From: JANXZS01 sp963797255
GTDB lineage: Bacteria > Acidobacteriota > Terriglobia > Terriglobales > Acidobacteriaceae
Reading direction: 5' to 3'
NCBI GenBank assembly: GCA_963797255.1
Contig: CAWCOV010000019.1
Span: forward strand, 496,001-560,000
Length of the DNA: 64,000 bases
Shown here: piece after piece, positions 26,368 to 35,992 of the stretch
How the letters are laid out: every line of letters begins with the position of its first letter
Numbering within the stretch: the first letter of the stretch is position 1
Program-made: the position numbers and the translations under genes
The notes under the pieces: generated by a model
What the model saw: only the letters and a program-made list of their open reading frames with translations
The model's database searches: none
What the model was told of the DNA's origin: nothing

Positions 26368-29300
26368 ATGCTCTCTCGAATCATCGAACTCTGCGCGCGG
26401 AATCGCTTCATGGTTTTCACTACCGTACTGATGCTTACTGTGGCTGGTGTTTGGTCACTCCAGCATGTGCCGCTGGATGCATTGCCCGACATCTCCGATG
26501 TTCAGGTGATCGTGCATACGAGTTGGGCGGGACAGCCTCCGGACATCCTTGAAGATCAGGTTACTTATCCCATTGTCACCAGCTTGCTTGCTGCGCCCCA
26601 CGTCAAAGCCGTTCGCGCCCAGACGATGCTGGGAGACTCTTATGTCTTCGTGGTGTTCGAGGACGGCACGGATCTCTATTGGGCCCGGTCACGTGTCGTG
26701 GAATATCTGCAGCAAATCAGCGAGCGGCTCCCGGCCGATGCGCATCCTGCAATTGGGCCGGACGCAACCGGAGCAGGATGGGTTTTTGAATACGCCATTC
26801 TCGACAAGAGCGGCACCCACAATCTTGCAGATCTTCGAACTCTGCAGGACTGGCATTTGAAGTACGCGCTGGAAACGGTTCCCGGCGTTGCGGAGGTTGC
26901 AAGCATTGGCGGATTTGTTCGCCAATACCAGGTGCGCCTCGATCCGAACAAGCTGCTCGCGTATGGCATTCCGCTGTCAATGGTTATCGACCGCGTGAAG
27001 AGCAGCACGAACGAAGTTGGCGGTCGTGTACTAGATTTGAGCGGCGCTCAATACATGATTCGCGGGCGCGGGTACTTGCACTCACCGAAGGATCTCGAAA
27101 GCGTTTCCGTAGGAAGCAAGAACGGCACGCCCGTCTTTCTTCGCGATCTAGGTAGCGTCACGTTCGGGCCCGAGATTCGCGAAGGTGTCGCTGAATGGAA
27201 CGGAGAAGGCGAAACAGTCGGCGGAATTATAGTCATGCGGCAAGGCATGAATGCGTTGAAAGTGATCGACGGTGTGAAACAGAAGCTGCACGACATTGCT
27301 TCGTCGCTTCCTGCTGGCGTGCAGATTGCTGCTGGCTACGATCGCTCCAAGCTCATTAAGGATTCCATCGCGACCCTCGAGCGTGATCTGTTAGAAGAAG
27401 CGCTGATCGTGAGCCTTGTCATCCTTATTTTCCTCTTTCATTTTCGCTCTGCGCTGATCGTCATTCTTATATTGCCCGTAGCGGTTCTCACGTCATTCAT
27501 CCCTATCTATCTCCTCGGCATCACTTCGAACATCATGTCATTGGGCGGGATTGCACTCGCAATAGGAGTCTTGGTCGACGCGGCAATCGTTATGGTGGAA
27601 AACGGTTATCGCCATTTATCCGAAAGGCAGGAGCGGGATGCAAAGCCCGTTTCTCGTGTGGAGCGCAGGAACATTCTTATCGGCGCGGCAAAGCAAGTGG
27701 GACCGGCTCTCTTCTACTCCCTCCTCATCATCATTGTTTCCTTCCTGCCCGTGTTTCTCCTTGAAGCGCAAGAGGGCAGAATGTTTCGTCCGCTGGCGTG
27801 GACCAAGACACTCGCCGTGGGATCTTCCTCTATTCTCGCGATTACCCTCGTTCCTGTACTAATGGTTCTTTTGATTCGCGGCAAGCTTCGCCCTGAAAAC
27901 GCGAACCCTATCTCGCGTTTAACGCAGGCTCTCTATCTGCCAATACTGCGTTTCTGCCTGAAGTACCGGAGGCTCACCATCGCGGCGAACCTTCTTTTCC
28001 TGATAGCTACGCTTCCCGTCGCATTCAAGCTGGGGAGCCAGTTCATGCCTCCACTTTTTGAAGGATCGGTGCTCTACATGCCCACTTCGTTGCCTGGAAT
28101 ATCGATTGAGCAGGCGAAAAAGCTGCTTCAAAAACAGGATGCTGCTCTCCGGACATTCCCGGAAGTCGAAAGCGTTTTCGGTACCGTGGGACGGTCCGAC
28201 AGCGCGACGGATAATGCGCCTCTCGACATGTACGACACGGCTATCATGTTGAAGCCCCGCGAGCGGTGGAGACCGGGGATGACGTACGAGAAGTTGATTC
28301 AGGAGATGGATGAACAAGTTCAGTTTCCAGGAATTTCCAACACATGGACTAGTCCGGTGCAGAGCCGGCTTGATATGGAACTGACTGGCATCAAGACCCC
28401 GCTCGGAATTAAAGTACAGGGCCCGACAGTAGAAGGAATCGAGCATCTTGCCGAAGAGATTCAAAAAGTGATCGCGACCATGCCGCAGCAACGTTCCATA
28501 TTCGCCGAGCGCATCTCGCAAGGCTTCTATGTGAACGTCGAAGTAAACCGTGAAGAAGCGGCCCGGTATGGCCTCACGGTCGGAGATGTACAGACCGCGG
28601 TATCGTCCGGCATCGGAGGGAAGAACGTCGCGGAGAACATTGAAGGGCGCGAACGGTATCCCATTAATGTTCGTTATGAGCAGGATTTCCGCAACAGTGC
28701 GGAACGCATTCGCACTGTTCTCATCGCAACTCCCACAGGAGCACAGATCCCGCTTGGGCAAGTAGCCAGCGTCTCATTTTCCAACGGGCCGGCTATGATC
28801 CGTGACGAAGACGGGCAGCTCACCGGCTATATCTATATCGATTTGAAGAACACGGATTACGGCACGTTCGTCGATTCTGCTACTCGCCTGATTCATGACA
28901 AAGTCGCTATGCCTGCAAATTACACATTCAGGTGGTCAGGCGAATATGAATTCGAATTGAGGGCGAAGCAGCGTTTGAAGCTGATTCTTCCCGTAGTGTT
29001 CTTTCTAATCTTCCTATTGCTTTACATGGTGTTCCATTCCGTCGCAGAAGCTATTGTTTTGATCGTCCCCACGATCTATGCCATGACGGGGGGGCTGCTG
29101 CTCCAATGGCTGCTCGGTTACAACTTCAGCGTTGCTGTCTGGGTTGGCTACATCGCGCTGTTCGGAATCGCGGTGGAAACCGGCGTTGTCATGGTGGTGT
29201 ATCTTCACGAAGCGCTAGAGCGTCACCTGGATGCAGGCAACATCCACACTCCGCAGGATCTCGAACTCGCGGTTATTGAAGGCGCGGTGCAGAGGCTCCG

Positions 29301-29562
29301 TCCCAAGCTGATGACCGTGGCGGCGGTGTTGGCAAGCCTCGTACCAATTCTGTGGGAGTCTGGCGTAGGCTCCGATGTTATGAAGCCGATTGCGACTCCG
29401 ATCGTGGGAGGCATGATCACCTCCACGATCCACGTACTCATTCTTGTGCCCGTGTTCTTTGTCATGATGAAAGAGCGGTCGCTACGCAAGGGTTCGTTGC
29501 GCACGAAGTCGCAGGAGTTGGAGTACGAGAACGCAACCGGTGAGGCGGAAATTCCCCGCTAG
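26368..29562 (+). CDS. cusA: CusA/CzcA-family heavy-metal RND transporter
   Basis: Inner-membrane proton/metal antiporter, 1064 residues, of the HME-RND type. It shows the HME opening LDALPDISDVQVIVHTSWAG with DQVTYPIVTSLL, and the transmembrane proton-relay signature GVLVDAAIVMVENGYRHLSE. The second porter half includes SRLDMELTGIKTPLGIKVQG, where the Met sits in the position of a Cu/Ag-path methionine in CusA. Two sets of six helices and two large periplasmic loops are present. Cu or Ag is the likely substrate, given the Met residues and the Met-rich partners; Zn/Co (Czc type) is possible. It begins 2 bp after the cusB stop. Confidence 0.94.
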   Translation: MLSRIIELCARNRFMVFTTVLMLTVAGVWSLQHVPLDALPDISDVQVIVHTSWAGQPPDILEDQVTYPIVTSLLAAPHVKAVRAQTMLGDSYVFVVFEDGTDLYWARSRVVEYLQQISERLPADAHPAIGPDATGAGWVFEYAILDKSGTHNLADLRTLQDWHLKYALETVPGVAEVASIGGFVRQYQVRLDPNKLLAYGIPLSMVIDRVKSSTNEVGGRVLDLSGAQYMIRGRGYLHSPKDLESVSVGSKNGTPVFLRDLGSVTFGPEIREGVAEWNGEGETVGGIIVMRQGMNALKVIDGVKQKLHDIASSLPAGVQIAAGYDRSKLIKDSIATLERDLLEEALIVSLVILIFLFHFRSALIVILILPVAVLTSFIPIYLLGITSNIMSLGGIALAIGVLVDAAIVMVENGYRHLSERQERDAKPVSRVERRNILIGAAKQVGPALFYSLLIIIVSFLPVFLLEAQEGRMFRPLAWTKTLAVGSSSILAITLVPVLMVLLIRGKLRPENANPISRLTQALYLPILRFCLKYRRLTIAANLLFLIATLPVAFKLGSQFMPPLFEGSVLYMPTSLPGISIEQAKKLLQKQDAALRTFPEVESVFGTVGRSDSATDNAPLDMYDTAIMLKPRERWRPGMTYEKLIQEMDEQVQFPGISNTWTSPVQSRLDMELTGIKTPLGIKVQGPTVEGIEHLAEEIQKVIATMPQQRSIFAERISQGFYVNVEVNREEAARYGLTVGDVQTAVSSGIGGKNVAENIEGRERYPINVRYEQDFRNSAERIRTVLIATPTGAQIPLGQVASVSFSNGPAMIRDEDGQLTGYIYIDLKNTDYGTFVDSATRLIHDKVAMPANYTFRWSGEYEFELRAKQRLKLILPVVFFLIFLLLYMVFHSVAEAIVLIVPTIYAMTGGLLLQWLLGYNFSVAVWVGYIALFGIAVETGVVMVVYLHEALERHLDAGNIHTPQDLELAVIEGAVQRLRPKLMTVAAVLASLVPILWESGVGSDVMKPIATPIVGGMITSTIHVLILVPVFFVMMKERSLRKGSLRTKSQELEYENATGEAEIPR

Positions 29563-29706
29563 GATGCACGATCCTATACAGCTCACTTTGATTCACTTAA
29601 CAGTTCGGCTTGACTCTTCGCTGCGCGCGATGGATGCTGGAATTGCTAAAGGCTGGCAGGCGCATTTTCCCATGTAGAGAAAATCTGTCCGAAGTAGAGG
29701 AGAAGC

Positions 29707-30045
29707 ATGGACTTAGATATCCGGCAGAGTGGTAGTGTGTGCGTGCTCAAGATCAAGGGCGGCCTGAAGTATGGGGAAAGTGTCACCCACTTCGAGAAGT
29801 CGATTGAGTCCGCTCTCGACTCCGGTTATTCGAATCTGATTATCGATCTGGAGTCAATGCCCGTAATTGATTCATGCGGTATTGGCTCCATCGTGAACGC
29901 TCTGCTCAAGGCCAAGAAGCAAGGCGGCGACGCCAAGCTCGTCAACCCCTCGCAGTTTGCTATGAAGACGATGAAGTTATGCGGAATCTACGGGCTTTTC
30001 TCGGTTTATTCGTCTGAATCCGACGCGATGGCGGCCTGCTCCTAA
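29707..30045 (+). CDS. STAS-domain (anti-sigma antagonist-like) protein
   Basis: Single-domain STAS protein, 112 residues. It has the SpoIIAA-like fold pattern, with LIIDLESMPVIDSCGIGSIV carrying the usual phosphorylatable Ser (Ser56 in DSCGIG). It may act in a partner-switching cascade, but no serine kinase or phosphatase is nearby. It lies 145 bp after cusA on the same strand and converges with the sigma-54 activator gene. An RBS, GGAGAAGC, precedes the ATG. The partner is unknown. Confidence 0.87.
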   Translation: MDLDIRQSGSVCVLKIKGGLKYGESVTHFEKSIESALDSGYSNLIIDLESMPVIDSCGIGSIVNALLKAKKQGGDAKLVNPSQFAMKTMKLCGIYGLFSVYSSESDAMAACS

Positions 30046-30088
30046 GAACAATCCCTCGATCACAAACTTCGTAAAGTAGCCGTTGCGG

Positions 30089-31588
30089 CTATGCCGAGCC
30101 ATGCAATTCAGATTTCAGATCGAGCGTCCGAACCAGGCGGTGCAGGTATTTTGGATGAATGCCCAGTAAACGGGCTGCATTCGGAAAACTGCCCTTCGAC
30201 TCCCTGAGCGCGCACAGGACGAGATCTCTTTTCGCCTGGTTGAGCGCGTCGTGGTATCGCGCACAGGCCAGACCGTCCCCCTTTTCTCCCAGGATTGCAG
30301 GAGGTAGATCGGCGGGCACAATCTCGTCGGTCACACCCATCACGATGGCATGTTCGATCGCACTTTCCAGTTCCCGTACATTGCCGGGCCAGCCATATTG
30401 CATCAGCAGAGTCCGGGCCTCACGGGAAATTCCTTTGAACCCTCGTGGACTTCTCACCGCGCATCGCTCAGCAAAGTACATTGCCAGCGCGGGAATATCT
30501 TCGCGCCGATCCCGGAGAGCGGGGACTGTGATGGAGACGACGTTCAGCCGATAGTACAGATCGGGCCGAAACTCTCCGCGCTTAATCGCCTGCTCAAGAT
30601 TCTTATTGGTCGCGGCAAGCACTCTGGCTTTGAACGGATAAGACCGATTGCCCCCGACCCTTTCGAATTCCCTTTGCTGCAGAACTCTCAGCATCTTTGC
30701 CTGCAATACCGGAGCAAGCTCTCCGATCTCGTCGAGAAAAAGCGTCCCCTCGCCCGCCGATTCGAACTTCCCGATCTTCAGCCCCACAGCGCCAGTGAAT
30801 GAGCCACGTTCGTGGCCGAACAGCTCGCTCTCAAGCAGGGCCTCTGGAATAGCGGCGCAGTTGATGGCGATAAATGGGCCACTGGCTCGTGAACTTTTGT
30901 TGTGGATCGCTCGCGCCACCAATTCCTTGCCGGTGCCACTCTCACCCTGGATTAGCACGGTGGAATCCGTCAATGCGACGCGACGGATGAATTCTTCCAC
31001 CTCGGTCATCTGACGGCTTTCGCCTATCAGTTTACTGGTAGTCGTCGTTAGCTCTGCTCGACCAGACGACTTAGCGCTCAGTGCGTTTAACGCAAGAATG
31101 TTTTCAAGTGTTACCGCGGCAATCCGCGAAACTGCGCTCAGAAAATGAACATGATCCTCGCCGAAAGGCGACTCAACATCTGTAGTGGATAGATAGATGA
31201 CGCCGATTGCTTTTTCAACCGCGATCAATGGCAGGCAAAGCACACTCTCCGGGTTGGTTGATCCCGGGACTGCGTTCTTCAGGATCGCCTGACCCTCCCA
31301 GAACGCCTGTCGCACTAAATCGCGCTGAACATTGATCGGTCTCTGGATGTCATATCCGCGGCTTCGGGAACAGATTGAGACCGGCTCTTCGCCTTGAAAT
31401 GTTCGCAGGACAATTGCGCCATCTTCCGCAGGCACTACTTCGAATATCAGCTGTAATATTTCCTGCTGCAGAAGATCGAGATCACGGATGGACGTGATCG
31501 CATTGCTGATTTGGAACAAAGCTGCCAGGTCCCGCGCCATGCGGCCGACAACGATTCCAAAGTCCGGACGCATCGCTGACTGATCCAC
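30089..31588 (-). CDS. Sigma-54-dependent transcriptional activator with GAF domain
   Basis: NtrC/NifA-type enhancer-binding protein, 499 residues. The GAF sensor domain is at about residues 20-170 (DLLQQEILQLIFEVVPAEDG). The AAA+ domain has Walker A GESGTGKE (residues 215-222) and the sigma-54 contact loop GSFTGA (262-267), a common variant of GAFTGA. Walker B is TLFLDEIGEL. A C-terminal Fis-type HTH is at about 460-495 (NAARLLGIHPKYLHRLVRTL). There is no receiver domain, so it should respond to a small ligand through GAF. It is divergent from a gene with an excellent sigma-54 promoter (32067-32084), its most likely local target. Confidence 0.94.
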   Translation of the reverse strand: MDQSAMRPDFGIVVGRMARDLAALFQISNAITSIRDLDLLQQEILQLIFEVVPAEDGAIVLRTFQGEEPVSICSRSRGYDIQRPINVQRDLVRQAFWEGQAILKNAVPGSTNPESVLCLPLIAVEKAIGVIYLSTTDVESPFGEDHVHFLSAVSRIAAVTLENILALNALSAKSSGRAELTTTTSKLIGESRQMTEVEEFIRRVALTDSTVLIQGESGTGKELVARAIHNKSSRASGPFIAINCAAIPEALLESELFGHERGSFTGAVGLKIGKFESAGEGTLFLDEIGELAPVLQAKMLRVLQQREFERVGGNRSYPFKARVLAATNKNLEQAIKRGEFRPDLYYRLNVVSITVPALRDRREDIPALAMYFAERCAVRSPRGFKGISREARTLLMQYGWPGNVRELESAIEHAIVMGVTDEIVPADLPPAILGEKGDGLACARYHDALNQAKRDLVLCALRESKGSFPNAARLLGIHPKYLHRLVRTLDLKSELHGSA

Positions 31589-32204
31589 TCCAAATGTCCT
31601 CAGTTCGACGGGGAACTCAATCCATTGAGAAAACGACTACTCAGCCTTCAATCCATTCCTATACGGTGACGCAGGGTCTGCGGTTCCCGCGATTTTAACG
31701 ATTATTTTGGGCCCGATTGAATAACACGAGACATGCTAAGGTACGCCACAATGAATGTAGGCTCACTTCACGTAGCTTGAGCATCTATTCGACGAAACCA
31801 ATCAGCACTCGGTTGCGAATTAAACGATTTTTTGTTTCAAGTCTTGAGCGCCAAACAGGCGGAGTCTCAAGCAGCCATGAATTGATTGTGACTCATCATG
31901 ACTCTTCGTCTCCCATCGACACGGGAGTCATTCGGTTCTTCGGTATCCATTCAGTTACCCACATCCTTGCCGCAAACAGTCCGCAAGCACTCCACCGTTC
32001 GATCGAAAACCCCGGATGTCTTTGTAAACACGTGCGCGCGCAGATCAGGCACCTGCAGGAAGGAGTTTGGCACGGGAGATGCAATACCTCTCGGCAAGGA
32101 AGAGCAGCACGGTTAACGGCATTATCACAATCCAGTTCGGGCTTCACTGAGAGAGGCCCCCACGAGGCAGTCGGAAAACAGCGCCGTGGAAATTGGAGAA
32201 TGTT
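31589..32204. other. Long divergent intergenic region holding a sigma-54 promoter
   Basis: 616 bp between the sigma-54 activator gene and the secreted-protein gene. The -24/-12 promoter lies at 32067-32084. The upstream 450 bp would be the place for the enhancer. I see no clear dyad there; a near-repeat, TGACTCATCATGACTC, at about 31889-31904 is the only pattern noted. A long open frame across this region looks like chance. Confidence 0.5.
32067..32084 (+). promoter_or_regulatory. Sigma-54 (-24/-12) promoter
   Basis: TTGGCACG-GGAG-ATGCAA: compared with the consensus TTGGCACG-N4-TTGCA, only the first base of the -12 box differs. The invariant GG (32069-32070) and GC (32081-32082) have exactly 10 bp between them. 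Transcription would start about 32094, some 110 bp before the ATG at 32205. A sigma-54 activator gene is divergent next door. Confidence 0.85.
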
Positions 32205-32624
32205 ATGAGAAGAACCCTCACAACAATGGCACTCTTCGCCGTCACGAGCCTCGTCGCGGTAAACAATGTCTCTGCTCAAGAACACGCCGTTCAAGCGAAT
32301 ATCCCTTTTGACTTCACTGTGAACGGCGCACTGTTGCCTCCAGGAACCTACTGGTTCAAATCCACATCCAGCAACCAGGTATTTGTGCAGAGCAAGGCCC
32401 GCGGAGCGTCTGCTCTGGCAAATGGATTCTCCGACGACAGGACATCGAGCGATGTCGCGAAGATTGTGTTCGATAAAGTTGGAGATCAGTACTTCCTTCA
32501 TGAGATCGTCGCGACCTCTGCAAGCCAGAGCGTGACCATTCCCGAGTCGAAGCTGGAGAAACAGATGAAGACGCAACACGCGGCGCTGCAGAGCGAGACA
32601 AAGACCGTGGTTGCTATGAAGTAA
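32205..32624 (+). CDS. Secreted protein of unknown function, sigma-54 controlled
   Basis: 139 residues, with a signal peptide (TLTTMALFAVTSLVAVNNVS, cleavage near SAQ) and a small beta-rich domain: VQANIPFDFTVNGALLPPGT, then YWFKSTSSNQVFVQS. Such proteins, with the IPFxFxVNGxxLPAGxY pattern, are frequent in Acidobacteriota; their role is not known to me. The ATG at 32205 has GGAG 6 bp upstream; an upstream TTG is less likely. It is monocistronic, with a sigma-54 promoter before it and a strong terminator after it. Export and the tight control suggest an envelope-stress or nutrient-response protein. Confidence 0.85.
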   Translation: MRRTLTTMALFAVTSLVAVNNVSAQEHAVQANIPFDFTVNGALLPPGTYWFKSTSSNQVFVQSKARGASALANGFSDDRTSSDVAKIVFDKVGDQYFLHEIVATSASQSVTIPESKLEKQMKTQHAALQSETKTVVAMK

Positions 32625-32641
32625 AACCCCCCTCATGGTGG

Positions 32642-32675
32642 CCCGGAGGTCCCAAACCTCCGGGTCTGTTTTTTG
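32642..32675 (+). terminator. Rho-independent terminator
   Basis: CCCGGAGGT (32642-32650), loop, ACCTCCGGG (32656-32664): perfect 9-bp stem followed by TCTGTTTTTT. Ends the sigma-54-controlled transcript. Confidence 0.9.
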
Positions 32676-32979
32676 TCCTTCGGTTACCGCACTCTCTGGC
32701 ATCTGGGCTCACGAGATATCTTGTCTCCTCCCCCCACCCCTCCTGTTTTTTCTGATCACCTCGGCTAACGAGATTTTCAAAGTCAGTAACGTGGTAAAGC
32801 CATCGTCCCTCCAGCCATGTCCGAATGCGGACAAAGCAGTTCTAAATTGGACACTTCACGAAATTTCGCGAACCAAAATCCGGAGGCGACTGATGTCTTC
32901 GCGGCGGGGCCGGATTGGCCCCCTCCTCTGGCAATGATTTTGGCGTATTCTGCCTCACTTCATTTACATTGGCTAGTTG
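32676..32979. other. Intergenic region before the PfkB kinase gene
   Basis: 304 bp between the terminator and the kinase start. Contains a C/T-rich stretch at about 32726-32750. No gene, RNA or recognised promoter was seen. Confidence 0.4.
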
Positions 32980-33936
32980 ATGAATCCCATGACGAGCGCG
33001 ACGCGAATGGACGTTGTAGGGGTGGGGTTAAACGCCACCGATACCCTGATCCCTCTTTCCCTGTATCCACAATCCGGTTCCAAGGTCGAATTCCGTTCCG
33101 CCAATATCCTTCCCGGCGGCCAGGTTGCCAGCGCCATGGTGGCCTGCCAGCAGTGGGGCTTGCGTACGCGATATGTTGGAAAGCTCGGAGACGATAGCGC
33201 TGCCGAGCTCCATCGCGCTGAATTCGCGAGATTGGGTGTCGATGCGAGAACTCTTATCGCACCGGGCTGCCCAAGCCAACAAGCGTTTATTCTCGTAGAA
33301 GACTCCGGTGAACGAACCGTCCTTTGGAAGCGCGATGAACGACTGACACTTCGACCCGAGGAAATCCAGCGCGAATGGGTGGTCGACGCGCAGGTTCTCC
33401 ATGTCGATGGGCACGATACCGCGGCGGCCATCGTTGCGGCGGAGTGGGCAAACGCTGCAGGCATTCCCGTAGTCGCCGACCTGGATAACCTCTATCCCGG
33501 CGTCGAAGAATTGTTACCCAAAATTGACTACCTCATCGTCAGCAGAAATATTCCAGAAGATCTGACACATGAGGCGGATCTTGCAAAGTCTCTTCCCGCG
33601 ATCCGGGAAGAGTATGGGTGCAAGCTTGCAGCGGCCACACTGGGGCAGGATGGCGTACTTGCGTTTGATGGCAAGCAGTTATGCTACGCGCCGGCCTTTG
33701 CAATCGACGTGGTCGATACAACCGGGGCTGGCGATATTTTTCACGCGGGCTTCATTTATGGATTGAGGCGGGGATGGAATCTGCAGCGTCAGCTTGAATT
33801 CGCATGCGCAGCCGCCGCGCTCAACTGCACCGGCATCGGAGCTCGCGGAGGCATTCAGACGGTAGAGCGCATTGAGGCATTAATGGCCACTGGAAGTCGC
33901 TATGCCCCGATATTTGATATTTCCTTCAATATCTAA
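32980..33936 (+). CDS. PfkB-family carbohydrate kinase
   Basis: Sugar or nucleoside kinase of about 318 residues. The family opening MDVVGVGLNATDTLIPL is followed by the first signature region, LPGGQVASAMVACQQWGLRT with GKLGDD, and the second signature VVDTTGAGDIFHAGFIYGLR, which carries the catalytic Asp. The ATG at 32980 or at 32989 may be the start; no clear RBS decides. The substrate cannot be told from sequence: it is more divergent from ribokinase than the 20857 gene. It converges on the AlkD-like gene, with 11 bp between stops. Confidence 0.9.
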   Translation: MNPMTSATRMDVVGVGLNATDTLIPLSLYPQSGSKVEFRSANILPGGQVASAMVACQQWGLRTRYVGKLGDDSAAELHRAEFARLGVDARTLIAPGCPSQQAFILVEDSGERTVLWKRDERLTLRPEEIQREWVVDAQVLHVDGHDTAAAIVAAEWANAAGIPVVADLDNLYPGVEELLPKIDYLIVSRNIPEDLTHEADLAKSLPAIREEYGCKLAAATLGQDGVLAFDGKQLCYAPAFAIDVVDTTGAGDIFHAGFIYGLRRGWNLQRQLEFACAAAALNCTGIGARGGIQTVERIEALMATGSRYAPIFDISFNI

Positions 33937-33947
33937 CCGCGCCAACT

Positions 33948-34661
33948 CTACTGGGCGCCGGACAACCACTTCTTCCGTTCGGAGACATCGAGACGTTCTA
34001 TCGCGTATCGCAAAGTCGTGCGCGGCAAACGATCGTAGTGGCTCCTGAGAAATTCGAGCAATTCCGTCTGGGAACGTTTGCCAGCTTCGCGTAAAAGCCA
34101 GCCGACAGCTTTATGAATGAGATCGTGTCGATCGCCAAGCAAATCTTCCGACACTTGAAAAGTCAGCGCTGTTCGTCCGGCGCGAAGCTCCGCGAACGTA
34201 CTGATGATCGCGACTCGCCGACGCCATAAATTCTTCGATTTAGTCAGTCTTTTCAGCAACGCCGCATTGCCCGCGAGGTGCTCACCCACGAGAGTTCCCG
34301 CTGATGCATCCACGAGATCCCAGTTGTTCACGCCCGCGAGGTTCTTTACGTAGGAGCGGTGCAGTTTAACCTTGAGCTTGGTGTCCGCGCGTTTGTGTTG
34401 ATCTACGAGAATGATGATCGCGACCATGCGATGCTCGTGAAACGGTGAATTCAGTAGTTTTTCGACTTCTACGAGCGGCAAGTCACGAAACGTGTGCGCT
34501 ATTCTGCGTTGTTCAGGCACACTAAGTCCCAACATCTTGTCGCCTTCCGCGTATTCGCCGCGCCCAGTGCGGAAGAATCTCTGGAGGAATAAAGCGCGAT
34601 CTGGTTTGGCCAGAGCGGAGACCGCCACCTTCACTGCCGCTGCATTCGGTCCTTTAGCCAT
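33948..34661 (-). CDS. DNA alkylation repair protein, AlkD-like
   Basis: HEAT-repeat DNA glycosylase-like protein, 237 residues from the ATG at 34661, which has GGAGGAG upstream. Features of the AlkD family: a helical solenoid throughout; VGVSVPEQRRIA-like sequence near the N-terminus (GLSVPEQRRIAHTF); the signature NNWDLVDASAG, whose Trp-Asp are equivalent to the AlkD active-site pair; then KSKNLWRRRVAIISTFAELR. It would excise positively charged alkylated bases such as 3-methyladenine. Stand-alone gene. Confidence 0.9.
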   Translation of the reverse strand: MAKGPNAAAVKVAVSALAKPDRALFLQRFFRTGRGEYAEGDKMLGLSVPEQRRIAHTFRDLPLVEVEKLLNSPFHEHRMVAIIILVDQHKRADTKLKVKLHRSYVKNLAGVNNWDLVDASAGTLVGEHLAGNAALLKRLTKSKNLWRRRVAIISTFAELRAGRTALTFQVSEDLLGDRHDLIHKAVGWLLREAGKRSQTELLEFLRSHYDRLPRTTLRYAIERLDVSERKKWLSGAQ

Positions 34662-34877
34662 GCCTGGCAACTCCTCCACGCTGTCAATCCATTCGAGTGA
34701 ACAAATGGATCACAAAGTATCCTAACAGCGGAGCGATCTCGACTTGGCTGGAATGCCTGCAGCGCGATATTTCGCGTTCGTGCAATCGGGTATACTTGCG
34801 AGTCTCGCCACGCACACATTTTCTTTCCTTGTTGTGCAGTACGCTCTGAACAGAAAGCGCACTGTCACGGAGGCGTT

Positions 34878-35971
34878 TTGCTGCAAACAGAGTTTAGGAT
34901 TTTAACCATCAATCCCGGGTCCACTTCCACCAAGCTCGCTGTCTACAACGGCGACAACCCCATCCTCACGCGTGTTCTCCGGCATAGCGATGATGAGATG
35001 AGGCCGTTCAACGGCAAGCTTGCTATTGAACAATTGGAATTTCGTTCCGCTGCCATCCGGCGCGAGCTGATTGCGGCAGACATATCGCTTATGAGCCTGC
35101 ATGCCGTCGTAGGTCGAGGTGGGTTGTTGGCCCGGTCACGAGCGGCACTTACCGTATTGGCGAAACAATGCTTGACGAACTGCGCAGCGCGAAGCGAGGA
35201 GACCACCCAGCAAATTTGGGCGCCATTCTGGCGAACGACATCGCGGGAGAGGCAGGGATCGAAGCGTTTATCGTTGACCCCCCAACGGTGGATGAATGGC
35301 AGGATGTTGCGCGATTGTCAGGATCTTCCTTGATGGAGCGGGCGTGCTGGGGACATGTGTTGAACACGAAGGCGATTGCGCGGCGATATGCAGCGGAGTG
35401 TGGCAAGCCCTATGCGGAGCTGCGGCTGATGATCGCGCATCTCGGCAGCGGCGTCACAGTTTCGGCCCACGAGGGCGGCCGCATGATCGACTCGACTGCC
35501 GTGCAGGAGGGAGCCTTCTCGGCAGATCGCACGGGCGAGCTGCCGGTAATTAAACTCGCGCAACTCTGCTACAGCGGCCAATATTCCCTTGCGAAGATGG
35601 AGCGTCTCCTCTTCGGCGAAGGCGGACTCTACTCCTATCTCGGCACAAAAGATTTGCAGGAAGTCGAGCGTCGTATTGCGAGGGGCGATTCCTTTGCGGA
35701 ATTGGTATACGACGCCATGGTCTATCAGATAGCAAAGGTGATCGGCTCTATATCCACTGTTCTACACGGCAAAGTGGATGCAATGCTGATCACTGGCGGA
35801 ATGGCGCACTCCGAAAGATTGATCGCCAGGCTGTTGCCATCTGTAAGTTGGATTGCTCCCGTAACCATCTATCCTGGTGAAGATGAACTAAGAGCAATGG
35901 CCGAAGGTGCCATGCGGGTGCTCCGACACGAAGAAGCCGCGCGCGAATATAGAAGCGATGGAAAAGAGTAG
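34878..35971 (+). CDS. buk: Butyrate/acetate kinase family protein, broken by a frameshift
   Basis: Acyl-phosphate kinase of the ASKHA fold, about 364 residues when joined, most like butyrate kinase. TTG start at 34878 with GGAGG 4 bp upstream. The first frame has the phosphate-binding ILTINPGSTSTKLAVYNGD. The frame changes at 35133-35136, where GG should be GGG: RGGLLAR then VTSGTYRIGETMLDELRSAK. The second frame carries the rest: HPANLGAILANDIAGEAGIE, MIAHLGSGVTVSAHEGGRMI, LITGGMAHSERLIARLLP. No phosphotransbutyrylase gene is adjacent. Would link acyl phosphate to ATP. The deletion is in a G run and is probably an error. Confidence 0.85.
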
Positions 35972-35992
35972 CCGCAATCCTATCGCAGAAGG

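Noticed and set aside
29665..29690. CTGGCAGGCGC upstream of the STAS gene as a sigma-54 -24 box
   Set aside because: There is no GC at the right distance for a -12 box.
31717..32208. 163-codon open frame on the plus strand before the secreted protein
   Set aside because: It runs through the sigma-54 promoter and the leader, has no family features, and ends on the start of the real gene.
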